A stretch of DNA of 16,045 bases from Nitrospirae bacterium RBG_16_43_11 (GTDB taxonomy: Bacteria > Nitrospirota > 9FT-COMBO-42-15 > HDB-SIOI813), in NCBI GenBank assembly GCA_001805165.1, contig MHEI01000118.1, forward strand, positions 23,341 to 39,385, given 5' to 3'. A model generated the notes under the pieces. That model ran no database searches. It was given only the letters and a program-made list of their open reading frames with translations, and was not told the DNA's origin. Each line of letters begins with the position of its first letter. Positions within the stretch are counted from its first letter, which is position 1. The position numbers and the translations under genes are program-made. Positions 8,568-15,339 of this stretch are shown here, piece after piece.

Positions 8568-11500
8568 CTAAAACGCCACACTTATATTCATACTTAATGT
8601 CTCTTTTCTATAGCCGCCTCCGACTGTAGGGATCGGGGCAGCCAGTATATCCTCAAGCTTCTGCTGTTCCTCTGCCGTAGGTCTTTTGAGATTTGTTGTC
8701 ACATTACTACTGCTGATGTCCACAGAAAAAGAGACCTTTTCTGATAATCTATAGGAGATACTGCTGCTTATGCCCTGGGATATATTCCTGCGGAATTCGG
8801 TAAAGAACGTGGTTGAATCAGGGTTGCTGTAGCTGGTCAACCCTATACTGTAACCAACGCTGGCGGAGAGACCGGGTTTAATATTCCTTGAATACCTGAC
8901 AGAGAGGCTGTTGGATCGGCTGGCATAATTACTCCCACGCAGGTCTTTGTTGATATAGCTCGAAAGACTGTATGAAGCGCTGAAACTGCCAAGGAGAGAA
9001 AGACTCTGTGAAAGGGAGAGGGAAAGGGAATGCTGGCGCGCATCACTCCCTTTATTTATAAAGGATGATGTATCTGAAAAACTGTAAGAGACAGACATGG
9101 TTGTAGGGATAGTGTTTGGCCGCAGCGAGGTACTAACTGAGTAGCTGTAGCTTTGATAGCTCGGTTTCATCTCAAATGTACTGTATGTGTACCCCCCGGA
9201 GATATCATAGGATTGCGCTGGTCTTATCTGATGATACCACCTCATATTCCCATTGTAGGAGAGGCTGGAGAGCTGACTCTCGTAGGTTAAACTACGGTTG
9301 ACAGATGTACTGACAGAAAACCCCTTCTCCCTCGTAGTGTAGATATTGTATGAAAGATTCAGGCCATGTCCTGTTGAGACTCCTGTGCGTCTCTTTGCCC
9401 CATAGGATATATTGCTATCCATAGTATGCCCCATGCTCCCACTTATCCTCCAATTCCTGAGTCTTCTGACTGCCACGTCCGCCATCTCACCTTCGCGTGT
9501 ACCTGCGCCAAAAGAACTCGCCCTCCTGTATGCATTCCTCGCATCTTTGGTCATCTCCTCTTTTTCGTAAAGCTGCCCAAGAGAGAGATGGGCTATGGCG
9601 TAATCGGGTTTTATATCTACTGCCCGCTTCATCGCATCAATAGCATCGTCTATTCTGTCCAACCTGGCCAGTATGGACCCGATCTGGAAGTGTGCAATAT
9701 AGTTCTTCGGGGCTATGGCTATAACCGTCTCCAGCTCCTCCTTTGCCCCCACGAAGTCCTCAGCCTTCATCAGCCTGAATGCCTCCTTCATATGGGTTAT
9801 AAACGCCTCCTCCTCCTTTATTATCCCCAGCCTTACCTTTGCTACAGTCGCCTCCCTCCCCTCCGGTGTCAGTCTGAGTACGGCCCTGAACTCACTCTCG
9901 GCCTCACTGAAATTCTGAAGTTCCTGATAGACGAGGCCCAGCTGCAGACGGGCCTGGACATAATCAGGCCTTATCTCTATTGCCTTCTTTAAATAGGTCT
10001 CTGAATCTTCCGGCCTGTCAAGTCTGCCATACAAAATCCCTGCGTTATAGAGTGCAACCGGATCATTCGGCGCTGTCTCAAGTATGGACTTTATCTCCAT
10101 GAGGGCGCCATCCAGATCCCCGTTGTCCATATACCTCCTGGCACGCTCAAAGTGTATGGGGATTGAGATACTCTTAAGCAGCTCTGCGGCCACTACCCCC
10201 TGCTTTGTCTTCGGGACATTGGACACAACTCCCCTGTACACGTCTCCTGCCTCATTGTATCTCTTTCCGAGTTCGTAGACCTGCCCCAGTAATATATATG
10301 CATCCCAGTAGTCTGATTTTATGCCGATTGCCTTTTTTATAGAGGTTATTGCCTTGTCCAGTTCACCCTGCCTCATGTATATACGGCCGAGCATCAGGTG
10401 GGCCTCTTCATTCCCCTCTTCCTTTGAGATCAGTGCCTCTGTCTCCTCAATCGCCCCCTTGATATCTCCACTCTCCAAAAGGAGGGCTATACTCTCGACC
10501 CCTTTCTTCACAGTTATATGCCTCTTCAGTATCTCAAGCTTCTCTTTTGCCTTCTTCACCTCCTCTATATCCACCCCGGATGAAACAACCCTGTCATATT
10601 CTATTATGGCATCTTCAACCTGCCTAAGGTCTTCATACACAACGGCCAACTGATAGCGAGCCTTAACATCCCTCGAATCTATTGTAACTGATTTTTTCAG
10701 CGCCTCTGCGGCCTCTGTCAAACGGCCTGTTTTAAAATAGACAACCCCGATATTGTAGAGTGCAAAACTGTTATTCGGCTCTGTTTCCAGTATCTTCCCG
10801 AGAATTTCTTCGGCAATCTCATGGTTTTCGTTCTTTATCGCCTCTACAGCCTCCTCAAAGTATTTGCGCATCATCAGGCGTTCTTCAGACTTTTTGATAA
10901 GAAACCCCGCCTCTTTCCCCTCCCTTGAATCCGGCGCCAGTTTTAAAACCTCCCTGAATTCATCAATAGCCTCCTTGTAGGAGCCAAAACTGAAGTATAT
11001 ATCCCCTATATTAAAGCGGGCAACGACATTCCCGGGCTGAAGCTCTACTACCTTCTTGAACGCGGCAAAAGAGTCCTTCGGCTTAACAAGCTCCTTATAT
11101 GTCAGGCCTGCCATGAAATGTACAGTTGGATTATCAGGGTCCCTGGAGATAGCAAGGTTAAATTCATCAAGCGCTTCATCAAACTTCCTCTGACTAAACA
11201 ACTCCCTCCCTTTTCGCAAGTACTCCCCAACCTCTATCTTCTTTAACCTCTCTCTTGCCATCTTTACCTCAGGTGCATCAGGGGCAGCCTCCCCTATCCT
11301 GAGTATCTCCCCATACTCTCTCCTGGCCCCTTCCATGTCCCCGGTCGCCTCGTAGACTATCCCGAGGCCTATGCGGGGCGCCAGGTAGTCCGGTTTCAGC
11401 TCAATCCCCTTTTTCAGGACACCTGTTGCCTCCTCATATCTCTTCAACCTGTAGTAGACCTCGCCGAGAGAGTTGTATACAGCCGGGTTATCCGGCTCCT

Positions 11501-11708
11501 CTGCCGCTGCATCGAGCAATACAGACAATGCCTGCCCGTAATTTCTACCCCCGATGAGGGCCTTCCCCTCCTCAAGCCTGCTTGTTGCATGGGGCGTAGG
11601 GACATCCTCTGCAGAGGCGCTACTCAATGAAAGATGTGAGATGAGAAAAAAAGAGTGCAAAATACATAAGACATAAATCAGGGCAGTAACGTATCTGTGT
11701 AAATACAT
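8568..11708 (-). CDS. Secreted TPR scaffold fused to a C-terminal outer-membrane beta-barrel
   Basis: 1046 residues. An N-terminal signal peptide (about 1-33, ending SSASA) is followed by a long TPR superhelix (about 38-745), with units such as AVYNSLGEVYYRLKRYEEAT and ALYNIGVVYFKTGRLTEAA. From about residue 751 to the end the sequence switches to alternating Ser/Tyr/hydrophobic strands (e.g. GLSASVGYSIGLTSYS) and finishes NISVAF, the terminal Phe typical of BAM-assembled barrels. Periplasmic TPRs plus a barrel is the layout of polysaccharide exporters such as BcsC and PgaA, but I see no specific similarity to either barrel. A role in exporting or assembling a glycan or glycosylated protein is an inference. 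It starts the left-hand gene run from a sigma-70-like promoter. No obvious Shine-Dalgarno precedes the ATG. Confidence 0.82.
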   Translation of the reverse strand: MYLHRYVTALIYVLCILHSFFLISHLSLSSASAEDVPTPHATSRLEEGKALIGGRNYGQALSVLLDAAAEEPDNPAVYNSLGEVYYRLKRYEEATGVLKKGIELKPDYLAPRIGLGIVYEATGDMEGARREYGEILRIGEAAPDAPEVKMARERLKKIEVGEYLRKGRELFSQRKFDEALDEFNLAISRDPDNPTVHFMAGLTYKELVKPKDSFAAFKKVVELQPGNVVARFNIGDIYFSFGSYKEAIDEFREVLKLAPDSREGKEAGFLIKKSEERLMMRKYFEEAVEAIKNENHEIAEEILGKILETEPNNSFALYNIGVVYFKTGRLTEAAEALKKSVTIDSRDVKARYQLAVVYEDLRQVEDAIIEYDRVVSSGVDIEEVKKAKEKLEILKRHITVKKGVESIALLLESGDIKGAIEETEALISKEEGNEEAHLMLGRIYMRQGELDKAITSIKKAIGIKSDYWDAYILLGQVYELGKRYNEAGDVYRGVVSNVPKTKQGVVAAELLKSISIPIHFERARRYMDNGDLDGALMEIKSILETAPNDPVALYNAGILYGRLDRPEDSETYLKKAIEIRPDYVQARLQLGLVYQELQNFSEAESEFRAVLRLTPEGREATVAKVRLGIIKEEEAFITHMKEAFRLMKAEDFVGAKEELETVIAIAPKNYIAHFQIGSILARLDRIDDAIDAMKRAVDIKPDYAIAHLSLGQLYEKEEMTKDARNAYRRASSFGAGTREGEMADVAVRRLRNWRISGSMGHTMDSNISYGAKRRTGVSTGHGLNLSYNIYTTREKGFSVSTSVNRSLTYESQLSSLSYNGNMRWYHQIRPAQSYDISGGYTYSTFEMKPSYQSYSYSVSTSLRPNTIPTTMSVSYSFSDTSSFINKGSDARQHSLSLSLSQSLSLLGSFSASYSLSSYINKDLRGSNYASRSNSLSVRYSRNIKPGLSASVGYSIGLTSYSNPDSTTFFTEFRRNISQGISSSISYRLSEKVSFSVDISSSNVTTNLKRPTAEEQQKLEDILAAPIPTVGGGYRKETLSMNISVAF

Positions 11709-11720
11709 GCGAGATTTTAC

Positions 11721-11749
11721 AGTATATATAAATTACCCAACAGGGTCAA
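11721..11749 (-). promoter_or_regulatory. Sigma-70-like promoter for the TPR-barrel gene
   Basis: On the minus strand, TTGACC (-35, 11749-11744) and TATACT (-10, 11726-11721) are separated by exactly 17 bases. It lies between the terminator of the upstream gene and the ATG at 11708. The expected start site near 11713-11714 leaves only about six leader bases, consistent with leaderless or near-leaderless translation. Confidence 0.65.
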
Positions 11750-11775
11750 AGGTTATCTCATAATGGATACCTCAT

Positions 11776-11811
11776 AAAAAAAGGGGAAACCTTAAGATAT
11801 AAGGTTTCCCC
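11776..11811 (-). terminator. Intrinsic terminator after the six-cysteine secreted protein gene
   Basis: A perfect 12-bp stem (11783-11794 with 11800-11811; GGGGAAACCTTA and complement) has a 5-base loop and, in the minus direction, is followed by seven T. It lies about 35 bp after the stop codon and separates this gene from the TPR/glycosyltransferase cluster. Confidence 0.93.
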
Positions 11812-11845
11812 TAAGAGTTGCCTCTCAAACGAGAGAGTCAGGATA

Positions 11846-13072
11846 CTATGGTGTTATATCAGTACCGGTCTGGTGACCACCAACTGAATTGTTCCCAGCG
11901 ACCGATTTGACAACCTTATGGTCTCCTTTGTTGTAGTCATACACACAACCAACAGGGTCTCCCGTTAAAGGATCCTGGTTGATTGAGTTACAAAGGTCTC
12001 CACCCTGTCCCTGTACCATCCAGCTTGAGTACGACTGCTGGAGTGTAGCAGTACCACTCCAGTCCGTATCAGCATAGAAAGGATCATAAGTATCTTCCAT
12101 TGACTGGATTACCCACTGATCGAAGTACCCGAAGTCTTCAGGATTGAGAGTGACATCACCCCACTCATCGGTAGTATACTGGATACCAGCGGCACCAGTG
12201 TCAGCATCAACGTTAGCACAAGTTGCATCCCCATTACATATGGAGAGCATCTCCAACCCGTGCCTTGACCTTACGCTGAAGGGCACATCGTTAGTACCGA
12301 GGGTATTGCCTCTATCCCACATTCTGAAGTCCTGGTAGAATCTCTGTGCCAAATGATCATAGCCCCAAAGCTCTGAACTATGTCCAGTTGTCAGAGGATT
12401 ATTGGTAGTTCCTTCTATATCAGCTATATCCTGGTCTAATGTCTGGTCTAAACCAACACCGCCGAACCAGCGAGTACCGTTCGCAACGGTATTATCCGAC
12501 CATCCATCCTGCATGAAAACCTCACCTCCGGTATTCGAACGATAGAAGAGGATGTCCACTACCTGGTCAACCTTCTTGAATGCCAGTGTATTAGGACCAC
12601 CTTCCACTCTTGCAGTCTCATGCATCTCCTGATAGAGGTCATCGAGGATGACACCATACTGCTCGTTGTCACCTTCACCATATACTAAACCTGTCTGTGA
12701 ACTCATTGGAGATGTATTTGCAGGACAGTCCCCACTCGCATCCGCCCAGCTCTGAGGATCTGTCGGATCAGCAAGCTGTATCGGACATGGAGTTGTGTTC
12801 CATGGAGCACCACCCCATGCATTGTTCAACCTGTGTGTTGCAAGGGTGGCATTGCCATCACCGAAACGGTCATAACCGATCTCAGATGTCATGCCATAAT
12901 TGAAATCACCAGTTGAATGAACTGCTGTACCAGTATTGACCATCGAATCGTGCTCTGCCTGGTTCAAATGTTCCTCAGCCTGATCCCAATCAGCCATGGC
13001 AGCTCCTGGAATGATAAGGGCTGCTGCTGCTGCTACTACCATCATCTTTATTATATTTTTTCTCATATTCAT
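11846..13072 (-). CDS. Secreted six-cysteine protein of unknown function
   Basis: About 408 residues from the chosen ATG (13072). The signal peptide is clear: MNMRKNIIKMM, an Ala-rich core, cleavage at AMA|DW. The mature protein is acidic, rich in Asp, Asn, Gly, Trp and Tyr, and has six Cys (in PCPI, DCPA, SICNG, ATCAN, DLCNS, GCVYD) that could form three disulfides. It has no CxxCH, no membrane helix and no family I recognise. The frame extends upstream to 13228, but that start lies ahead of the sigma-54-like promoter and encodes no signal peptide. The ATG at 13072 (or 13066) follows AAAGGAGGT. An identical-looking initiation site exists 60 bp upstream at 13132, in frame, and would add 20 hydrophilic residues before the signal peptide. 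Own promoter, very strong ribosome-binding site and strong terminator suggest an abundant product made under specific conditions. Confidence 0.78.
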   Translation of the reverse strand: MNMRKNIIKMMVVAAAAALIIPGAAMADWDQAEEHLNQAEHDSMVNTGTAVHSTGDFNYGMTSEIGYDRFGDGNATLATHRLNNAWGGAPWNTTPCPIQLADPTDPQSWADASGDCPANTSPMSSQTGLVYGEGDNEQYGVILDDLYQEMHETARVEGGPNTLAFKKVDQVVDILFYRSNTGGEVFMQDGWSDNTVANGTRWFGGVGLDQTLDQDIADIEGTTNNPLTTGHSSELWGYDHLAQRFYQDFRMWDRGNTLGTNDVPFSVRSRHGLEMLSICNGDATCANVDADTGAAGIQYTTDEWGDVTLNPEDFGYFDQWVIQSMEDTYDPFYADTDWSGTATLQQSYSSWMVQGQGGDLCNSINQDPLTGDPVGCVYDYNKGDHKVVKSVAGNNSVGGHQTGTDITP

Positions 13073-13171
13073 TAAACCTCCTTTCCCTGTTTGATCTGCT
13101 GTTTTTATTTCTGTGTTTTTTCTCATATTCATTTCACCTCCTTTCCCTGATTGATTTGCTGTTTTTATTTC
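13056..13171 (-). repeat. 60-bp tandem duplication of the translation initiation region
   Basis: Two copies with exact 60-bp period (about 13056-13111 and 13116-13171). Each contains AAAGGAGGT and ATGAATATGAGAAAAAA. Sixty bases is twenty codons, so both starts are in the same frame. The copies differ at only a few positions. Confidence 0.92.
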
Positions 13172-13200
13172 AGCGAACAGCGAACACGGAAAGAATATGT

Positions 13201-13216
13201 TGCAAGACATATGCCA
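13201..13216 (-). promoter_or_regulatory. Sigma-54-like promoter for the six-cysteine secreted protein gene
   Basis: The minus strand reads TGGCATATGTCTTGCA: TGGCA at -24, TTGCA at -12, GG and GC ten bases apart. The predicted start is near 13190, giving a leader of about 120 bases that includes the duplicated ribosome-binding site. It is the best of the three such sites in the window. Confidence 0.65.
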
Positions 13217-13557
13217 TGAATTAGTCATTGGTAAATAATCAGATGCATAAGGGATTGAGTTCAGAAATAAACTTTAGAATTCAAGATGTTATAAGAATGA
13301 TAAAAAGCCCTGAAGAGAATAGCAGGTCTTAAGCACAAGAGGTAGAAAGTGCGGCGAATAAATAAAATAACCTGAGGACATATAAAACAGCAATATTTGC
13401 GCAATTATTACACATATCAATAGATTCACGACCACCCTCACCATACTGCAACCCATTGTTTCTATGTATAATATCAGGCATTGTATATAATTTCTACAGA
13501 TTGAATTTTGAATTGTATACACCGTAACCATAACTCATTGCTCGTTGCTCATTGCTT
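13217..13557. other. AT-rich intergenic region without a supported gene
   Basis: This stretch separates the outer-membrane barrel gene from the six-cysteine protein gene. It is AT-rich and has no open frame that looks like a protein. The 80-codon frame at 13289-13531 has atypical composition and no credible initiation site. At its right end (13534-13560) is a variant 7-bp array (ctcattg, ctcgttg, ctcattg, cttctaa) that contributes the stop codon of the barrel gene. Enhancer sites for the sigma-54-like promoter could lie here, but I could not pick one out. I see no intrinsic terminator. Confidence 0.6.
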
Positions 13558-14706
13558 CTAAAAATAGACCCTAAGATGCCCCTTCAAATCCCACCCCTCT
13601 AAATCAATTACTAAAGGTATTATCCGTCCCTTATCTAAGTCAACAGCTAAGGCTTTGTCACCTATTGTTACGATATCCTTCTCAAGTGGGTCTACAGTAA
13701 AGTAGTGATCAAACTTTAGATCTGTGACCCATCCGATATGGTAATCTACGTCTAATCCGAGGGATAACCACTTATTAAGAAAATATTCTCCTCCTGCTCC
13801 AATATAAGACGCGTAACCGCTCCCGCTAATCCCAGTCTCTGTAACCTTGTAAAAATCAAACCCCTCATCAGGTGCATAAACGTGCATCCAGACATCTGTG
13901 GTAAGGTATGCCCTTGTAACTGCCAGGATGCCCATTTCAGCATAGAATCGTGACTTCTGTTTTATGGAGTGCAATATCTTCTGATTTTGCTTCCCTTCCT
14001 CAGTGGACAGACCTGAAGGTCTGTCCCTACTCTCTGATTCCGTCTTACCCTTCCCTGCTTCCGCCTCTTCACTGCTGCCTGCTACCGCTCCAAATGTCCA
14101 GTACCTCTTTGCCCCAAACCAGAACTGGTTCAATAACAGAGAAAAGCGTGTCTCCCTCACTGCGGGGATATTAAAACCAACAAAGAAGTTCCTGACATCC
14201 CTATTCGTCGAGCCAAAGTTTGCCGTACTCATACCAAATACCATAGCGTATCGTGGATTGATATCAGCCTGGAGCTGTAACCCCATCCTCGGCGCATCAG
14301 GGCTCATCTCAGGCATCTCCGGACTTATTCCCTGGTATATCACCGGATATGAGGTTGGTTTGGCCTCTGTATTACGGGGGCCAAGCTCCACTGATGCATT
14401 TCTCAGGATATAGTTGAGCTCGTCGAGCCTGGGGGCGTAGTAGCCGGCGACGGCGGAGGCGCTCCATTGGATTGCGGCAGAGGCAGGGGACAGGGATGAG
14501 GATAGAAGTAAGAAGCAAGAAGTAAGAAGTAAGATGTAAGATGTAAGACGTACGAAGTTAGAAGTTAGATGTAAGATGTAAGACGTAAGACGTAAGAAGT
14601 TAGACGTTAGAAGTAAGAAATAAGAAATAAGAATAATGCGACGTGAGACGTTAGACGTTCGAGATATGATTAAACTAGTAGGTCTGCCAGTTTTCATGTA
14701 AGCCAT
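13558..14706 (-). CDS. Predicted outer-membrane beta-barrel protein with a repeat-encoded signal peptide
   Basis: 382 residues. Residues 1-77 form an unusually long leader ending SPASA|A. Its hydrophobic part (25-67) is a 7-residue repeat (LTSNFLR, LTSYILH and variants) encoded by 18 uninterrupted heptanucleotides. The mature part has barrel-like strands (RFSLLLNQFWFGAKRYW, YIGAGGEYFLNKWLSLGL) and ends HLRVYF, a typical outer-membrane C-terminus. A charged insert (about 232-270) contains the palindromic repeat at 14005-14026, read as DRPSGLST. The start overlaps the end of the S23 gene by 32 bp, and a second ATG lies three codons in. No other Met is available before the leader, so how translation begins is not certain. 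Lying downstream of an RND exporter, it may be its outer-membrane partner or a co-regulated surface protein. I do not recognise a named family. Confidence 0.72.
   Translation of the reverse strand: MAYMKTGRPTSLIISRTSNVSRRIILISYFLLLTSNFLRLTSYILHLTSNFVRLTSYILLLTSCFLLLSSSLSPASAAIQWSASAVAGYYAPRLDELNYILRNASVELGPRNTEAKPTSYPVIYQGISPEMPEMSPDAPRMGLQLQADINPRYAMVFGMSTANFGSTNRDVRNFFVGFNIPAVRETRFSLLLNQFWFGAKRYWTFGAVAGSSEEAEAGKGKTESESRDRPSGLSTEEGKQNQKILHSIKQKSRFYAEMGILAVTRAYLTTDVWMHVYAPDEGFDFYKVTETGISGSGYASYIGAGGEYFLNKWLSLGLDVDYHIGWVTDLKFDHYFTVDPLEKDIVTIGDKALAVDLDKGRIIPLVIDLEGWDLKGHLRVYF
14005..14026. repeat. Palindromic insert in the outer-membrane protein gene
   Basis: GGACAGACCT, a ga loop and AGGTCTGTCC form a 10-bp perfect inverted repeat flanked by gtagggac-type sequence on the coding strand. 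It lies inside a charged, low-complexity insertion of the encoded protein, consistent with a dispersed repeat that landed in a loop. Confidence 0.7.
14502..14663. repeat. Longest heptanucleotide array: 18 continuous units inside a signal peptide
   Basis: On the plus strand, gtaagaa/gtaagat/gtaagac/gttagaa-type units run without a break in period from 14508 to 14633 (18 units). After a 9-base gap, three more follow to 14663. Most variation is at the second, third and seventh base of the unit. The minus strand is translated throughout. Confidence 0.95.
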
Positions 14707-14968
14707 TTAACATTTTTCCAACTTCTTTATACTGTTCTGATAATTTAGTATGTGCATCTATGTCTATGTACTTACAGTCTAAGGCAAAATCTAACCATAC
14801 TATGGTTTCGCATGCTGAACCTGCTGCGTCAACTGAGGAATTCCTAATCTGGCTGCTTAAGGAATAAATTTCTTCTCTGGGGAAATTTACTGAAATGCAA
14901 AACACCTCCATTGCAAGACTATAAGAAAGAGAATAAACCTTCAAATCCCGATAACTCTTAATACTCAT
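14675..14968 (-). CDS. Four-helix-bundle protein of the S23 / 23S intervening-sequence family, internally shortened
   Basis: 97 residues, shorter than the roughly 115-125 usual for this family. The N-terminal signature (YRDLKVYSLSYSLAMEVF, then FPREEIYSLSSQIRNSS) and the C-terminal one (ETIVWLDFALDCKYI, EQYKEVGKMLNGL) are both clear. The segment that should lie between them, with the usual ANIAEG-type helix, is absent: the sequence goes directly from NSSVDA to AGSACET near residues 46-50. An in-frame deletion of about 25 residues is the simplest explanation, so the bundle may not fold normally. The family was first seen in intervening sequences of 23S rRNA genes, but most members are free-standing with unknown role. 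GAGG four bases before the ATG supports the start. A heptamer array fills the gap to the RND gene, and the 3' end overlaps the barrel gene. Confidence 0.78.
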   Translation of the reverse strand: MSIKSYRDLKVYSLSYSLAMEVFCISVNFPREEIYSLSSQIRNSSVDAAGSACETIVWLDFALDCKYIDIDAHTKLSEQYKEVGKMLNGLHENWQTY

Positions 14969-15047
14969 CTAACCTCAAACATCTAACTTCTTTCTTCTAA
15001 TTTCTAACTTCTTATATCTAACTTCTTACTTCTCACTTCTCACTCCT
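14969..15047. repeat. Heptanucleotide array between the RND and S23 genes
   Basis: The whole gap is cttctaa/cttctta/cttctca-type 7-bp units with some irregular members. The array reaches into the last codons and stop of the RND fragment. I see no terminator or promoter in it. Confidence 0.85.
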
Positions 15048-15327
15048 TCATCCCCTCCCTAAATATAAACCGAGGCCTGACAACCTTAACTATGGCTGGC
15101 AGGACTATCAGCGTGGCAAGAGAACTGGTTATCATAGCAAGAGGTACAAGGAATCCTTCCATGTGCAAATAATATCCGGTAAAGAGTAGTGTAAATCCGC
15201 CGGCTGACAGAGCCAGTGCGACAAAGATAATCGCCTTCCCGGCAGTCAGGAGTGTGTGTCTGATCGCTGAATCTATTTCTGCCTTCTGTTCTCTAACTTC
15301 TAACTTCTTACTTCTAACTTCTTCCTT
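15040..15327 (-). pseudogene. C-terminal fragment of the RND exporter in a shifted frame
   Basis: After the main RND frame stops at 15300, the expected remainder continues in another frame that is open from 15327 to a TGA at 15040: REQKAEIDSAIRHTLLTAGKA, two membrane helices (IIFVALALSAGGFTLLFTG and a segment with LVPLAMITSSLATLIVLP), then VKVVRPRFIFREG. This is the usual end of an MMPL/RND protein. The two frames overlap only in the heptamer array. Adding one 7-bp unit, or removing two, would join them. No convincing start codon precedes the fragment, so it is not an independent gene. It could be a switched-off phase, a degraded gene or a sequencing error in the repeat. Confidence 0.75.
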
Positions 15328-15339
15328 CTAACTTCTTCC
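15293..15339. repeat. Heptanucleotide array at the RND frame break
   Basis: Units on the coding strand are GAAGTTA, GAAGGAA, GAAGTTA, GAAGTAA, GAAGTTA, GAAGTTA. The fifth unit is read as AGT TAG and stops the main frame. The sequence immediately follows the fourth-helix motif GADYSIYLLYRLREE. Confidence 0.88.

Noticed and set aside
9426..9992. 188-codon plus-strand open frame opposite the TPR-barrel gene
   Set aside because: It is antisense to a clearly coding TPR region and has the His/Pro/Cys/Leu-rich look of a shadow frame.
11846..13072. PEP-CTERM or similar sorting signal, or multihaem cytochrome, in the six-cysteine protein
   Set aside because: The C-terminus has no Pro-Glu-Pro motif, helix or basic tail, and there is no CxxCH.
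13073..13228. Upstream extension of the six-cysteine protein to the ATG at 13228
   Set aside because: That ATG precedes the sigma-54-like promoter, has no ribosome-binding site, and would bury the signal peptide 52 residues in.
13289..13531. 80-codon minus-strand open frame between the barrel and six-cysteine protein genes
   Set aside because: Cys/Ile/Leu-rich composition with no recognisable motif, no ribosome-binding site, and AT-rich surroundings; it looks like a chance frame.
14969..15047. CRISPR array
   Set aside because: The repeats are contiguous 7-bp units with no spacers and occur inside genes, so they are short tandem repeats.
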